Both the position numbers and the translations under genes were made by a program. From contig NZ_CP107052.1 of the NCBI RefSeq assembly GCF_025736875.1, forward strand, positions 608,001 through 672,000: a DNA stretch of 64,000 nt, given 5' to 3'. Below, in pieces: positions 44,963-57,271 of the stretch. The notes beneath the pieces were generated by a model. It was not told the origin of the DNA, did no database searches, and worked only from the letters and a program-made list of their open reading frames with translations. Within the stretch, counting starts at the first letter, position 1, and each line of letters opens with the position of its first letter. Origin of the DNA: Candidatus Kirkpatrickella diaphorinae (GTDB taxonomy: Bacteria > Pseudomonadota > Alphaproteobacteria > Acetobacterales > Acetobacteraceae).

Positions 44963-46180
44963 TCATACTGAATGGGAAGTTCTTGCGCGAACCGCCTGGA
45001 CGGCGCGCTGCACGAGACGCGCGGCCACCTCCTCCTTCGGGAGATGGGGCCAGGTCTCGGTGCTCGTTTCATCGATGATCATGACGGTGTTGTCATCCTG
45101 CCCGAAAGGGGCATTCTGCGCATCGACACCGTTCGCGACAATCCAGTCGCAATTTTTCCGGGTGCGTTTCTGCGCCGCATTCTCCTGAACATCATCAGTT
45201 TCCGCTGCAAAACCTATGACGAGAGGGGGGCGCGTCGGGCCTGGTTGTGAAATCGATGCCAGAATATCGGGGTTTCTGACCAAAGCGAGTTGCAGACGCT
45301 CTTCCTCACCCTTTTTCAGCTTGTGCGCCGAAGGTGTTTCGAGGCGCCAATCCGCCACGGCAGCGACACAGACAGCGATTTCAACCGGGCCAACATGCTG
45401 GCACGCGTAAAACATTTCCTCCGCTGTGGTCACATGGATGCGTGCCACATCTTCAGGGGCAGGGAGTGATGTTGGACCACTCACCAGCGTGACATGCGCA
45501 CCGCATTGCGCGAAGGCGGCCGCAATCGCGTAACCCTGCTTGCCGGATGAGCGATTGGCGATGTAACGGACCGGGTCAATAGCCTCATGGGTCGGCCCGG
45601 CCGTGACAAGCACGCGCAGGCCGCTGGCAATGTCCGAAATCTTATCCGCGCGGGTTTCACGAATGGTCTGCACGAGTTCTTCCGGCTCAACGGCGCGGCC
45701 CGGGCCATATTCGCCACAGGCCATGTCGCCTTCCTCTGGCCCGACAAAGCGCACGCCGCGCGCCGTCAGGGCGTCAACATTTTGCTGCGTTGCCGGATGG
45801 TTCCACATGCGATGATTCATCGCCGGCGCGACAAGAATTGGCTTGTCCGTGGCGAGGAGGATGGTCGAGGCGAGATCATCCGCGAAACCATGATGCATTT
45901 TGGCAAGGATGTTGGCGGTCGCGGGATAGACCACGATCATATCGGCGTCGCGGCTCAGGGCGATGTGCCCGATACGGCTTTCTTCCGTCGGGGAAAAAAG
46001 CGCGGTGTGCGGTTCCGTGCCCGCCAAAGCCTGCACCGAAAGCGGCGTCACAAATTTGAGGGCGCCCTCTGTCAGCACGACATTGACGTTATGCCCCTCT
46101 TTTTTGAGCAGGCGGATCAAAGCCAGCCCCTTATAAGCGGCGATCCCGCCTGTGATGATGAGGAGAATGCGTTTCGCCAT
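44963..46180 (-). CDS. coaBC: Bifunctional phosphopantothenoylcysteine decarboxylase/synthetase CoaBC
   Basis: CoaBC joins cysteine to phosphopantothenate and decarboxylates the product in coenzyme A synthesis. In the 405-residue protein, the CoaC flavoprotein domain comes first ([33 protein letters not shown] with the active His/Met, and the [17 protein letters not shown] loop), then CoaB ([31 protein letters not shown]). The start lies 2 bases after the ubiE stop; an in-frame TTG upstream falls inside ubiE. Confidence 0.96.
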   Translation of the reverse strand: MAKRILLIITGGIAAYKGLALIRLLKKEGHNVNVVLTEGALKFVTPLSVQALAGTEPHTALFSPTEESRIGHIALSRDADMIVVYPATANILAKMHHGFADDLASTILLATDKPILVAPAMNHRMWNHPATQQNVDALTARGVRFVGPEEGDMACGEYGPGRAVEPEELVQTIRETRADKISDIASGLRVLVTAGPTHEAIDPVRYIANRSSGKQGYAIAAAFAQCGAHVTLVSGPTSLPAPEDVARIHVTTAEEMFYACQHVGPVEIAVCVAAVADWRLETPSAHKLKKGEEERLQLALVRNPDILASISQPGPTRPPLVIGFAAETDDVQENAAQKRTRKNCDWIVANGVDAQNAPFGQDDNTVMIIDETSTETWPHLPKEEVAARLVQRAVQAVRARTSHSV

Positions 46181-46182
46181 AT

Positions 46183-46968
46183 TTACAGGCGCCAACCCGT
46201 ATGGATCGCGGCGATGCCGCCCGTCAGATTTTGATATTTCACACGTTCAAACCCGGCTTCCCGCATCATATTGGCCAGCGTCTCCTGATCCGGGAAGGTG
46301 CGGATGCTCTCCGCCAGATATTGATAGCTCGCCGCATCCTTCGCGATCATCTGACCCATGCGCGGCAAGACCTTGAAAGACCACAAATCATAGATTGTGG
46401 ACAAGGCAGCGACTTCAACATGGGAAAATTCGAGGCAGCAGAAACGTCCACCGGGCTTCAAAACCCGAAAGGCCTCAGCCAGCACCGCATCTTTCTGCGT
46501 GCAATTGCGCAGCCCGAAAGCCATGGCGACGCGATCCACGCTGCAATCGGGCAGGGGGATGGCCTCCGCATCCACGACGCAGAACGACATTCTGCCCGTC
46601 AGCCCGCGTTCAGCCGCGCGCTCCTCCCCGACACGGAGCATCGATTCGTTGATATCTGTCAGTATGGCAGGGCCACCGCCATGGCGCAGCCAGCCGAAAG
46701 AGATGTCACCCGTGCCGCCAGCCAGATCAAGCAGCGTCATATCGGGCCGTGGCAGAAGAGACCGGATGAAAATGGACTTCCAGACACGATGAATGCCGAG
46801 TGACATCACGTCATTCATGACATCATAGCGCTTCGCGACACTATCAAACACACCGCGTACCAGAGGTTTCTTCTCATCCTTGCGGACGCTGCGGAAACCG
46901 AAATCCGTCACATCATCATCAGGCGTGCCGATGGGCGGGGGCGTGTCATGTGCAGATATCTCTCTCAT
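46183..46968 (-). CDS. ubiE: Ubiquinone/menaquinone methyltransferase UbiE
   Basis: UbiE performs the C-methylation of demethylated quinones with S-adenosylmethionine. The 261-residue protein shows VRGVFDSVAKRYDVMNDVMSLGIHRVWK, the SAM-binding LLDLAGGTGDISF, the MAFGLRNC segment, and FCCLEFSHV. Its N-terminus is extended by about 20 polar residues. It opens a run ubiE-coaBC-dut. ubiB, which in many relatives follows ubiE, is absent here. Confidence 0.95.
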   Translation of the reverse strand: MREISAHDTPPPIGTPDDDVTDFGFRSVRKDEKKPLVRGVFDSVAKRYDVMNDVMSLGIHRVWKSIFIRSLLPRPDMTLLDLAGGTGDISFGWLRHGGGPAILTDINESMLRVGEERAAERGLTGRMSFCVVDAEAIPLPDCSVDRVAMAFGLRNCTQKDAVLAEAFRVLKPGGRFCCLEFSHVEVAALSTIYDLWSFKVLPRMGQMIAKDAASYQYLAESIRTFPDQETLANMMREAGFERVKYQNLTGGIAAIHTGWRL

Positions 46969-47121
46969 AAGTGTCTTTAATATCGTGTTGCGCGCCCGGA
47001 TGCCAGTGCCATATAGAAAGCCCCTGCAGGGCGGGCGAAGCGCGACGTCCGTTCAGGGACGAGCTGTGCGGTTCATCCAGCCCTCACGGCATCGCCTCTT
47101 TTCAATACGGGTCATCAAAAA

Positions 47122-47964
47122 GTGCCGGAACTTCCTGAAGTTGAAACAATCTTGCAGGGCATTGCGCGACGTGTCCTGAAATCCCGTATCCAATCCGTGG
47201 ACGTTATCCGCGCCGGTTTGCGCCGCGCGATTGACCCTGATTTTTCCGCACGCCTCGCCGGCGCCTGCGTGACAGAGCTGACGCGCCGAGGAAAATACAT
47301 GATCATCAGGACGGACCGTGGCGACAGCATCATCGTGCATCTTGGCATGTCCGGTCGCTTCGTCCTCGCTGACATGGAAGCGGCGCTTGCCCGCCACACG
47401 CATGTGATTTTCCATTTTCCCGATGGTTTGCAGTTGCGCTTTGTTGACCCGCGTCGTTTCGGCGCAATTGACCTGATGCGGACGGCGAATGAGGGAAACT
47501 GGCCGTCTCTCGCTCTTTTAGGGCCTGAGCCCCTCGGTGCGGATTTTTCCCCAGATTATCTTTCCGCCGCCAGTTTGCGAAAATCCGCCGCGATTAAAAC
47601 CATTTTGCTGGATCAACGTGTCGTGGCCGGGCTCGGGAATATTTATGTCTGCGAGATACTCTTCCGTGCGCGGGTCAATCCATTCACGAAGGGGCGTGAC
47701 CTTGCCGCCACGGATATCTCTTATATCGTCAGGGAAACGCATCTCGTGCTGGCGGCGGCGATTGCGGCGGGGGGCTCAACATTACGGGATTACGTTGGCG
47801 CTGATGGAGAGAAAGGCGGGTATAAGGACCTGCACCTCGTCTATGACCGCGCCGGGCAGGACTGCCCCCAATGTGCCCGCCAGTCGCGCAAGGGTGTGAT
47901 CCACCGGGCTGTGCAGGGGGGACGCTCCAGTTTTTTCTGCCCTCTTTGCCAGGAAACACGATGA
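47122..47964 (+). CDS. mutM: Formamidopyrimidine-DNA glycosylase
   Basis: MutM removes 8-oxoguanine and formamidopyrimidines and nicks the resulting site. The 280-residue protein starts with PELPEVETI (catalytic Pro2 and Glu3), has LGMSGRF, the DPRRFG loop, GLGNIYVCEILF, and a C-terminal zinc finger with four cysteines (CPQC and CPLC). The start codon is GTG. It is divergent from ubiE. Confidence 0.96.
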   Translation: MPELPEVETILQGIARRVLKSRIQSVDVIRAGLRRAIDPDFSARLAGACVTELTRRGKYMIIRTDRGDSIIVHLGMSGRFVLADMEAALARHTHVIFHFPDGLQLRFVDPRRFGAIDLMRTANEGNWPSLALLGPEPLGADFSPDYLSAASLRKSAAIKTILLDQRVVAGLGNIYVCEILFRARVNPFTKGRDLAATDISYIVRETHLVLAAAIAAGGSTLRDYVGADGEKGGYKDLHLVYDRAGQDCPQCARQSRKGVIHRAVQGGRSSFFCPLCQETR

Positions 47965-47989
47965 GACCGCGATTTGAGTAAGAGAATGC

Positions 47990-48018
47990 TTGACCTGCGC
48001 CGTGAGACTGGATAAATC
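47990..48018 (+). promoter_or_regulatory. Possible rpsT promoter
   Basis: TTGACC (47990-47995) with GATAAA at 48011-48016 (15 bases) or TAAATC (17 bases). It would give an rpsT leader of about 100 bases. The -10 is imperfect. Confidence 0.35.
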
Positions 48019-48123
48019 GGCACCGGAACATCGGTGTTTCGGAGATCGTCACAGGAAGGACGGCATTCGGGGCATCGTCACTGGGTCAACCGGCCAATAG
48101 CAGGACAGGGCTGAAAAGAGAAC

Positions 48124-48393
48124 ATGGCTAACACCGCATCCGCGCGCAAGCGCATCCGCCAGAATGAGCGTCGCCGCGCGCGAAACGTGGCACGCGTCTC
48201 CCGTGTGCGCACCTTCGTGAAAAAAGTCGAGACGGCGATTCTGGCCGGTGACAAGGACGCTGCGCGTGAGGCTCTGCGTGCGGCGCAGCCGGAGATGCAG
48301 CGCGCTGTCGGCAAGGGTGTCGTCTCCCTCAATACAGTGTCACGCAAATTGTCCCGCCTGTCAGCGCGGATCAAGGCGCTGGCCTCCGCCTAA
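48124..48393 (+). CDS. rpsT: 30S ribosomal protein S20
   Basis: S20 binds 16S rRNA early in small-subunit assembly. The 89-residue, strongly basic protein has the family start [20 protein letters not shown] and the helical repeats up to [15 protein letters not shown]. In many alphaproteobacteria it lies directly before dnaA, as here. A strong intrinsic terminator follows. Confidence 0.97.
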   Translation: MANTASARKRIRQNERRRARNVARVSRVRTFVKKVETAILAGDKDAAREALRAAQPEMQRAVGKGVVSLNTVSRKLSRLSARIKALASA

Positions 48394-48434
48394 ACGCCTT
48401 CAGCCTGGCGAAGGGGCTTTATGATGCCCGTTGA

Positions 48435-48474
48435 AGCGAGCAACATCTTCGCGGATGTGCTCGCTTTATTTTTG
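48435..48474 (+). terminator. Intrinsic terminator after rpsT
   Basis: AGCGAGC (48435-48441), a bulged A, and ACATC pair with GATGT and GCTCGCT around a TTCGCG loop, 12 bp in all, followed by TTATTTTTG. It ends about 70 bases after rpsT and separates it from dnaA. Confidence 0.85.
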
Positions 48475-48626
48475 ACCCCTTAAGAAAAAATTCAACTTTT
48501 TTCGCGAGGCTTGTCCCTTCACGGCGGCTTTCATAGATTTCTGTTTTTCTGAAAATTGTCGTGCAAGGGTCCGGTTCCTGATGCAAAACAGTGCAACGGG
48601 TCAGCATGGCAATGTCCGAGGTTCAT

Positions 48627-50081
48627 ATGGCGGAAGAGGGTCCAGGTAAGGTACAGGCGGCGGCCTTCAACTGCGTCGAAGGCTCAACGGAAGAGCTTGC
48701 GGAACAATGGCTTAAAGTGCGTGAGCGCCTGCGTGCCGAGATCGGGGATGTAGAATATAAAACGTGGCTGCTGCAAATCGTCCTCGGCCCGCTGGAGGAA
48801 GATGAGGTCACGCTTCTCCTGCCGACGCGCTTTCTAAGGGACTGGATTCGCGGCCAGTATGGTGACCGGCTCGAAGCTTTATGGCGCGCTGAAAATGCGC
48901 TTGTCCGACGCGTTGAATTACAGGTCGTCCGCCCGGCAACCGCCGCCACAATCGCGGAACCGGCACCCGACTCGGCACCTGTCGCATCAGCGCCGCGGGA
49001 TCGCGCTGAGATGGGTGAGGAAAATCCTTCCAACCCGGGCCCGGAAGCACGGCACGATCTCGCAGCCCCGCTGGACCCGCGATTCACCTTTTCCAGCTTC
49101 GTGGTCGGCAAACCGAATGAATTTGCCTATGCCTGCGCGCGGCGCGTGGCGGAAAAACCTTCCAGCCCCGGTTTCAACCCCCTCTTTCTTTATGGTGGGG
49201 TCGGGTTGGGCAAAACCCATCTGATGCACGCTATCGGCTCAGAACTGACGCAGGCGGGGGGTGTTTCCGTCGCCTATATGTCAGCCGAAAAATTCATGTA
49301 TCGCTTCATCGCGGCGATCCGCTCCCAATCGACGATGGAGTTCAAGGAGCATCTCCGCAGTGTCGATGTGCTGATGATCGATGACCTGCAGTTCCTGATC
49401 GGCAAAGACAATACGCAGGAAGAATTTTTCCATACGTTCAATGCCCTGGTGGATGCGGGTCGTCAGATTGTTGTCAGTGCGGATAAGTCACCGTCAGATC
49501 TTTCCGGGCTGGAGGATCGCCTGCGCACCAGGCTGGGATGCGGCATGGTGGCGGACATTCATGCAACGACGTTTGAGCTGCGCATCTCCATTCTGGAGGC
49601 CAAGGCGCAGGCTTCCGGCGTTGTCGTGCCGGGCAAGGTGCTTGAGTTTCTCGCGCATAAAATCACCTCCAATGTGCGTGAGCTTGAAGGCGCGTTGAAC
49701 CGCCTCATCGCCCATGCCAATCTCTTCGGCCGCCCCGTCACGCTCGAAAACACGCAGGATGTGCTGCATGACATCCTCAAAGCCCATGACCGGCGCGTGA
49801 CGATTGAGGAGATCCAGCGAAAAGTGGCGGAGCACTGGAATATCCGCCTGACGGACATGTCCTCAGCCCGGCGCGCGCGCGCCGTGGCGCGGCCCCGACA
49901 GGTTGCGATGTTTCTCGCGAAGCACCTCACCAGCCGCTCCCTGCCGGAAATCGGGCGTAAATTCGGTAATCGTGATCACACCACGGTCATGCACGCCGTC
50001 TCCCGCGTTCAGGAATTGATGGAGCGTGATGTCGCCTTTGCGGAAGATGTTGAGCTTTTGAAACGTATGTTGGAGGGGTAG
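48627..50081 (+). CDS. dnaA: Chromosomal replication initiator DnaA
   Basis: DnaA opens oriC and loads the helicase. From the preferred ATG the protein has 484 residues: domain I with LAEQWLKVRERLRAEIGDVEYKTWLL, an acidic and proline-rich linker, the AAA+ domain with Walker A GGVGLGKTH (about 191-199) and Walker B MIDDLQF, and the DNA-binding domain with the signature FGNRDHTTVMHAV (about 445). The ATG at 48627 has GAGG 5 bases ahead; in-frame starts at 48591 (GTG), 48606 and 48612 have weaker sites. Confidence 0.96.
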   Translation: MAEEGPGKVQAAAFNCVEGSTEELAEQWLKVRERLRAEIGDVEYKTWLLQIVLGPLEEDEVTLLLPTRFLRDWIRGQYGDRLEALWRAENALVRRVELQVVRPATAATIAEPAPDSAPVASAPRDRAEMGEENPSNPGPEARHDLAAPLDPRFTFSSFVVGKPNEFAYACARRVAEKPSSPGFNPLFLYGGVGLGKTHLMHAIGSELTQAGGVSVAYMSAEKFMYRFIAAIRSQSTMEFKEHLRSVDVLMIDDLQFLIGKDNTQEEFFHTFNALVDAGRQIVVSADKSPSDLSGLEDRLRTRLGCGMVADIHATTFELRISILEAKAQASGVVVPGKVLEFLAHKITSNVRELEGALNRLIAHANLFGRPVTLENTQDVLHDILKAHDRRVTIEEIQRKVAEHWNIRLTDMSSARRARAVARPRQVAMFLAKHLTSRSLPEIGRKFGNRDHTTVMHAVSRVQELMERDVAFAEDVELLKRMLEG

Positions 50082-50155
50082 GCTTTCACCACGCTTCTTG
50101 CTCTGCTAATCTCATTTTGTTGTGTTTCGATTGTGGCCAGGGGTTCCGAGATCTC

Positions 50156-51280
50156 ATGAAATTTCAAGCTGAAAGATCTTCTTTGATCAAAGCGCTCGCG
50201 CACATTCAGAGCGTTGTTGAGCGGCGGAATACCGTGCCGATCCTCGCCAATGTCATGATTGAGTATAGCAATGGCCGCATCCATCTGACAGCCACGGATA
50301 TGGAGATTTTGCTGGTTGAAGTGCTGGAGGCGGAAGGCACGCAGGATGGCGCTGTCACGGTCGCCGCCAGCGTGCTTTACGAAATCGTCCGCAAACTCCC
50401 CGATGATGTCGCGATTGAGCTGGAACATGCAGGCGGGACGGCCCCTCTGGCCTTGCGCGCCGGGCGTTACGTGACCAGCCTGAACGTCCTGCCGGTTGAA
50501 GATTTCCCGACGATGGTGACGGGGGATCTCTCCCATAATTTCAAACTTCCCTCCGCCTCATTACGTCGTCTGATCGACCGGACGCGCTTCGCCGTCTCAA
50601 CGGAGGAAACACGCTATTACCTCAATGGCATTTACCTTCACATCGCGGATGTTGACGGTAAGCCCGCTTTGCGTGCCGTTGCGACGGACGGGCATCGTCT
50701 TGCACGGACGGAAATCCCGGCCCCTCCCGGCGCGCCAGGTATGCCGGGCGTGATTATCCCCCGCAAAACCATCAGTGAATTGCGCAAGCTGCTCGATGAG
50801 GGTGGGAGTGATGTGCTGATCAAGCTTTCTGACACCATCATTTCCTTCGAGCGGGAAGGGATGAAGCTGACGAGCAAGCTGATTGACGGCACATTCCCGG
50901 AATATGAGCGCGTCATCCCGAAAGGGAATGACCGCATTTTACGTGTCAGCAAATCGGACTTCGCAACCGCGGTCGGGCGTGTCGCGGCGATCAGCACTGA
51001 GCGTTCCCGCCCGGTTAAGCTGGCCCTGCGTGAAAATGTCCTGACCCTGACCGCGCAAAGCCAGGACCAGGGCACGGCGACGGAGGAACTTACGGAAAAT
51101 AGCGTCGCCTATAATGCGACACCGCTCGAAATCGGCTTCCAGGCGCGTTACCTGCATGACATCACGGATCAGATCGATTCCGAAGTCGTGTTTTCCTTCG
51201 CGGATAATGCCGCGCCTGTGCTGGTGACCGATTCAACGGATGAGAATGTTCTTTTCGTTCTCATGCCCATGCGCGTCTGA
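50156..51280 (+). CDS. dnaN: DNA polymerase III sliding clamp (beta subunit)
   Basis: DnaN is the ring clamp that holds polymerase on DNA. The 374-residue protein begins MKFQAERSSLIKALAHIQSVVERRNTVPIL, the standard start, and keeps ATDGHRLA near the middle and the C-terminal LMPMRV that lines the peptide-binding pocket. Frame upstream to 50117 is open but not conserved. It follows dnaA by 74 bp. Confidence 0.97.
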   Translation: MKFQAERSSLIKALAHIQSVVERRNTVPILANVMIEYSNGRIHLTATDMEILLVEVLEAEGTQDGAVTVAASVLYEIVRKLPDDVAIELEHAGGTAPLALRAGRYVTSLNVLPVEDFPTMVTGDLSHNFKLPSASLRRLIDRTRFAVSTEETRYYLNGIYLHIADVDGKPALRAVATDGHRLARTEIPAPPGAPGMPGVIIPRKTISELRKLLDEGGSDVLIKLSDTIISFEREGMKLTSKLIDGTFPEYERVIPKGNDRILRVSKSDFATAVGRVAAISTERSRPVKLALRENVLTLTAQSQDQGTATEELTENSVAYNATPLEIGFQARYLHDITDQIDSEVVFSFADNAAPVLVTDSTDENVLFVLMPMRV

Positions 51281-51297
51281 AAGCTCAAACCGGTTCA

Positions 51298-52395
51298 TTG
51301 CTGCAAAAACTTGTCCTGACGCAGTTTCGCAATTATGCGCGCCTGACATGGGTGCCTGATGCGCTTGTTACCGTGTTTTACGGTGAAAACGGTGCAGGTA
51401 AAACCAATCTGCTTGAGGCCCTCTCTCTCCTTTCCCCTGGCCGCGGGCTGCGCGGCGCGCCCTTGCCGCAAATGGCGCGTTTCGGGGCGGATGGCTGGGG
51501 CGTGGCGGCCATTATCCGTGACCGGCATGGCGCACGTGATGTCGGTGTCGGCTATAATGCCGCCATGCCGGGGCGCCGTCAGGTGCAGCTTGATGGACAG
51601 TCCGTTAAATCCCAGGCGGATCTTGCCGGGCTTTTTCCTGTTATCTGGCTGACACCGCAGATGGATCGCCTTTTCTCGGAAGGCGCGGGGGGGCGGCGAC
51701 GCTTTTTTGACAGGCTCGTTTTTTCCAATAATCCGCTCCATGCGCGGGAGCTCGCGGCGCATGATACAGCCGTGCAACAACGTAACCGCCTGCTGGCAGA
51801 ACGACCGGATGAGGCGGCCTGGCTTTCGGCGGTGGAGGATAGTATCGCGCGCCACGCCGTCGCCGTCACGGCGGAGCGCCTTGCGCTTATTGATGCCATT
51901 CATCTCGAAAGCCCCAGTGACCCGATCTTCCCCCTGCCGGAAATCGCGCTGACTTGTGATATCGGTGAGGCCTTGCAGGACAGGCCGGCCCTGGAGGTGG
52001 AAGACGGGCTGCGCGCGCGCCTCCTCTCGTCGCGGATGCAGGACAGGGAGGCACGTGTCACGCGCATTGGGGCGCATCGGGCGGATTATGCCATTTGTGA
52101 CCGCGTGACGGGTCGCTCGGCCCAGTTTTCAAGCAGCGGGCAACAGAAAACTCTACTCGTCGGGATCATTCTCTCCCATGCCGCCATCGTGGCCGCGCAT
52201 CACGGCGCGCCACCGGCTTTGCTGCTGGATGAGCCCCTTGTGCATCTGGATGACCCGCATCGCCATGCTTTGCTGAAGGCTGTGGAAGCGATGCAGGCGC
52301 CCGTCATGATGTCGGGGACGGATGTCGGGGATTTCGCGGGACTTTCCACCAATGCATCGCGCATCTGTGTGCGGGATAACGCGTTGCATTCATAG
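51298..52395 (+). CDS. recF: DNA replication and repair protein RecF
   Basis: RecF is an SMC-like ATPase that helps load RecA at gaps. The 365-residue protein has Walker A YGENGAGKTNLLEALSLLSPGRGLRGA, the signature SSSGQQKTLLVGIIL, and Walker B LLLDEPLVHLD. The start is TTG at 51298, 17 bases after dnaN; no ATG in frame would keep the conserved LQKLVLTQFRNYARL beginning. The order dnaA-dnaN-recF-gyrB is the classical one. Confidence 0.95.
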   Translation: MLQKLVLTQFRNYARLTWVPDALVTVFYGENGAGKTNLLEALSLLSPGRGLRGAPLPQMARFGADGWGVAAIIRDRHGARDVGVGYNAAMPGRRQVQLDGQSVKSQADLAGLFPVIWLTPQMDRLFSEGAGGRRRFFDRLVFSNNPLHARELAAHDTAVQQRNRLLAERPDEAAWLSAVEDSIARHAVAVTAERLALIDAIHLESPSDPIFPLPEIALTCDIGEALQDRPALEVEDGLRARLLSSRMQDREARVTRIGAHRADYAICDRVTGRSAQFSSSGQQKTLLVGIILSHAAIVAAHHGAPPALLLDEPLVHLDDPHRHALLKAVEAMQAPVMMSGTDVGDFAGLSTNASRICVRDNALHS

Positions 52396-52482
52396 AGTGA
52401 CACCATTTTTACGCGGTGAAAGCTGAGCTGAGACAGGGTGCGCGCCTGTGGTCGCGCAGCGGATTTTCGTGTAAGACAATAG

Positions 52483-55780
<3,298 letters not shown>

Positions 55781-55924
55781 CGTTTAAAGCGGCGTTTCGG
55801 ACGCTGGTCACCGGCCCGATCCGGCCTGACGGAAATATTTGGAAACGATAAGTGACCGGTAAAAAATTGACGCACTGACCTATCCTTAGTTACCGGAAAA
55901 CGATATCGATAGGTTGTGGAAACG

Positions 55925-57271
55925 ATGTCGCAAACCCCCTCCGTAACGGGTCATGAAGTCACCGCCATCATCCTGGCTGCCGGGTTGGGCACGCGGATGA
56001 AATCCAGCCTGCCCAAGGCCATGCATCCCCTTGGCGGCGTGCCGATGATCAGATTGCTGATCGATAAGGCGGCGCAGGTCTTTGACCGCATCATCGTCGT
56101 GGTCGGTCCCGACATGGACGATATCGCGTCCTGTGTCGCACCTCACAAAATTATTGTGCAGCATGAACGCGCCGGAACGGGCCATGCGGCGCGCCAGGCA
56201 GCGGCAGAGTTCGGGGGTGGCGATGTAGCCGTCCTTTACGCTGATAACCCTCTTATCTCCGTCCCATTGATGCAGCAGCTTGTCGCGCCACGCCCTGACG
56301 GTGTGATGCTGCGTCTTCTCGCCATGCGTCCGAAGGATCCGGGCCGATATGGCCGCCTCGTCACCTCCGGGGACGACGTGCAGCGCATTACTGAGTGGGA
56401 GGACGCGACTGAGGATGAGCGCGCCATTTCCCTTTGCAATGCGGGCATGTTGTGCGCGGCGGCGACCGACATGCGCCGCTGGCTGAACGCCCTGACGCAT
56501 GATAATGCGCAGGGGGAATATTACCTGACCGATGTGGTCGAGCAGGCTGCCGGGGAAGGGCGCGTCGCCTTCATTGAAGGGTCGGAGGCGGAATTGGCGG
56601 GGGTCAATAGCCGTGCCGAGCTGGCGGCGGCGGAACGCACGCTTCAAGAGCAGCTTCGCGCCGCAGCGATGGCGGATGGGGTCACGCTGGTTGCGCCGGA
56701 AACGGTCTTCCTCTCGGCGGACACAAAATTATCTCAGGATTGCGTGATTGAACCGCATGTCGTGTTCGGGCCTGGCGTCCGTCTCGGGCGTGGGGTGCAT
56801 GTGCGTGCCTTTTCTCACCTTGAGGGCTGTACCATCGGCGATAATTCTCGGATCGGCCCTTTCGCACGCCTTCGCCCCGGCACGGTTTGCGCGGCGGAGA
56901 CCCATATCGGCAATTTTGTCGAGCTGAAAGCGACCCAACTCGGCCAGGGGAGCAAAGTCAATCACCTCTCCTATATCGGCGATGCCGAGATTGGTGCGGG
57001 GACCAATATCGGTGCCGGGTCCATCACCTGCAATTATGATGGTGTGTTCAAACACAAGACGTCGATCGGGGATCATGCTTTCATCGGCTCCAACACCATT
57101 ATGGTGGCCCCCATCCGCGTTGGGGACGCCACACTTGTGGCGGCGGGAAGCGTCCTGACTGAAAATGTGGCGGATACGGATTTTGCCGTTGCGCGCGCGC
57201 GTCAGGTAGCCAAACCGGGTCGCGGTCAGCAGATGCAGGACGCCCTCAAGGCGAAGAAGGAGAAAAGCTGA
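55925..57271 (+). CDS. glmU: Bifunctional UDP-GlcNAc pyrophosphorylase / GlcN-1-P acetyltransferase GlmU
   Basis: GlmU makes UDP-GlcNAc for peptidoglycan and lipid A. The 448-residue protein has the uridyltransferase domain with LAAGLGTRMKSSLPKAMH (the usual PKVLH is PKAMH here) and YADNPLIS, and a left-handed beta-helix acetyltransferase half with GPFARLRPGTVC, HIGNFVELKATQLGQGSKVNHLSYIGD and GAGTNIGAGSITCNYDG. GTG at 55916 is an alternative start. A 7-bp inverted repeat (CCGGTAA/TTACCGG) lies upstream. glmS starts on the last base of the stop codon. Confidence 0.95.
   Translation: MSQTPSVTGHEVTAIILAAGLGTRMKSSLPKAMHPLGGVPMIRLLIDKAAQVFDRIIVVVGPDMDDIASCVAPHKIIVQHERAGTGHAARQAAAEFGGGDVAVLYADNPLISVPLMQQLVAPRPDGVMLRLLAMRPKDPGRYGRLVTSGDDVQRITEWEDATEDERAISLCNAGMLCAAATDMRRWLNALTHDNAQGEYYLTDVVEQAAGEGRVAFIEGSEAELAGVNSRAELAAAERTLQEQLRAAAMADGVTLVAPETVFLSADTKLSQDCVIEPHVVFGPGVRLGRGVHVRAFSHLEGCTIGDNSRIGPFARLRPGTVCAAETHIGNFVELKATQLGQGSKVNHLSYIGDAEIGAGTNIGAGSITCNYDGVFKHKTSIGDHAFIGSNTIMVAPIRVGDATLVAAGSVLTENVADTDFAVARARQVAKPGRGQQMQDALKAKKEKS

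Noticed and set aside
48394-48626. oriC upstream of dnaA
   Set aside because: No cluster of TTATCCACA-type DnaA boxes or AT-rich unwinding element was seen; the region is explained by the rpsT terminator and the dnaA leader.
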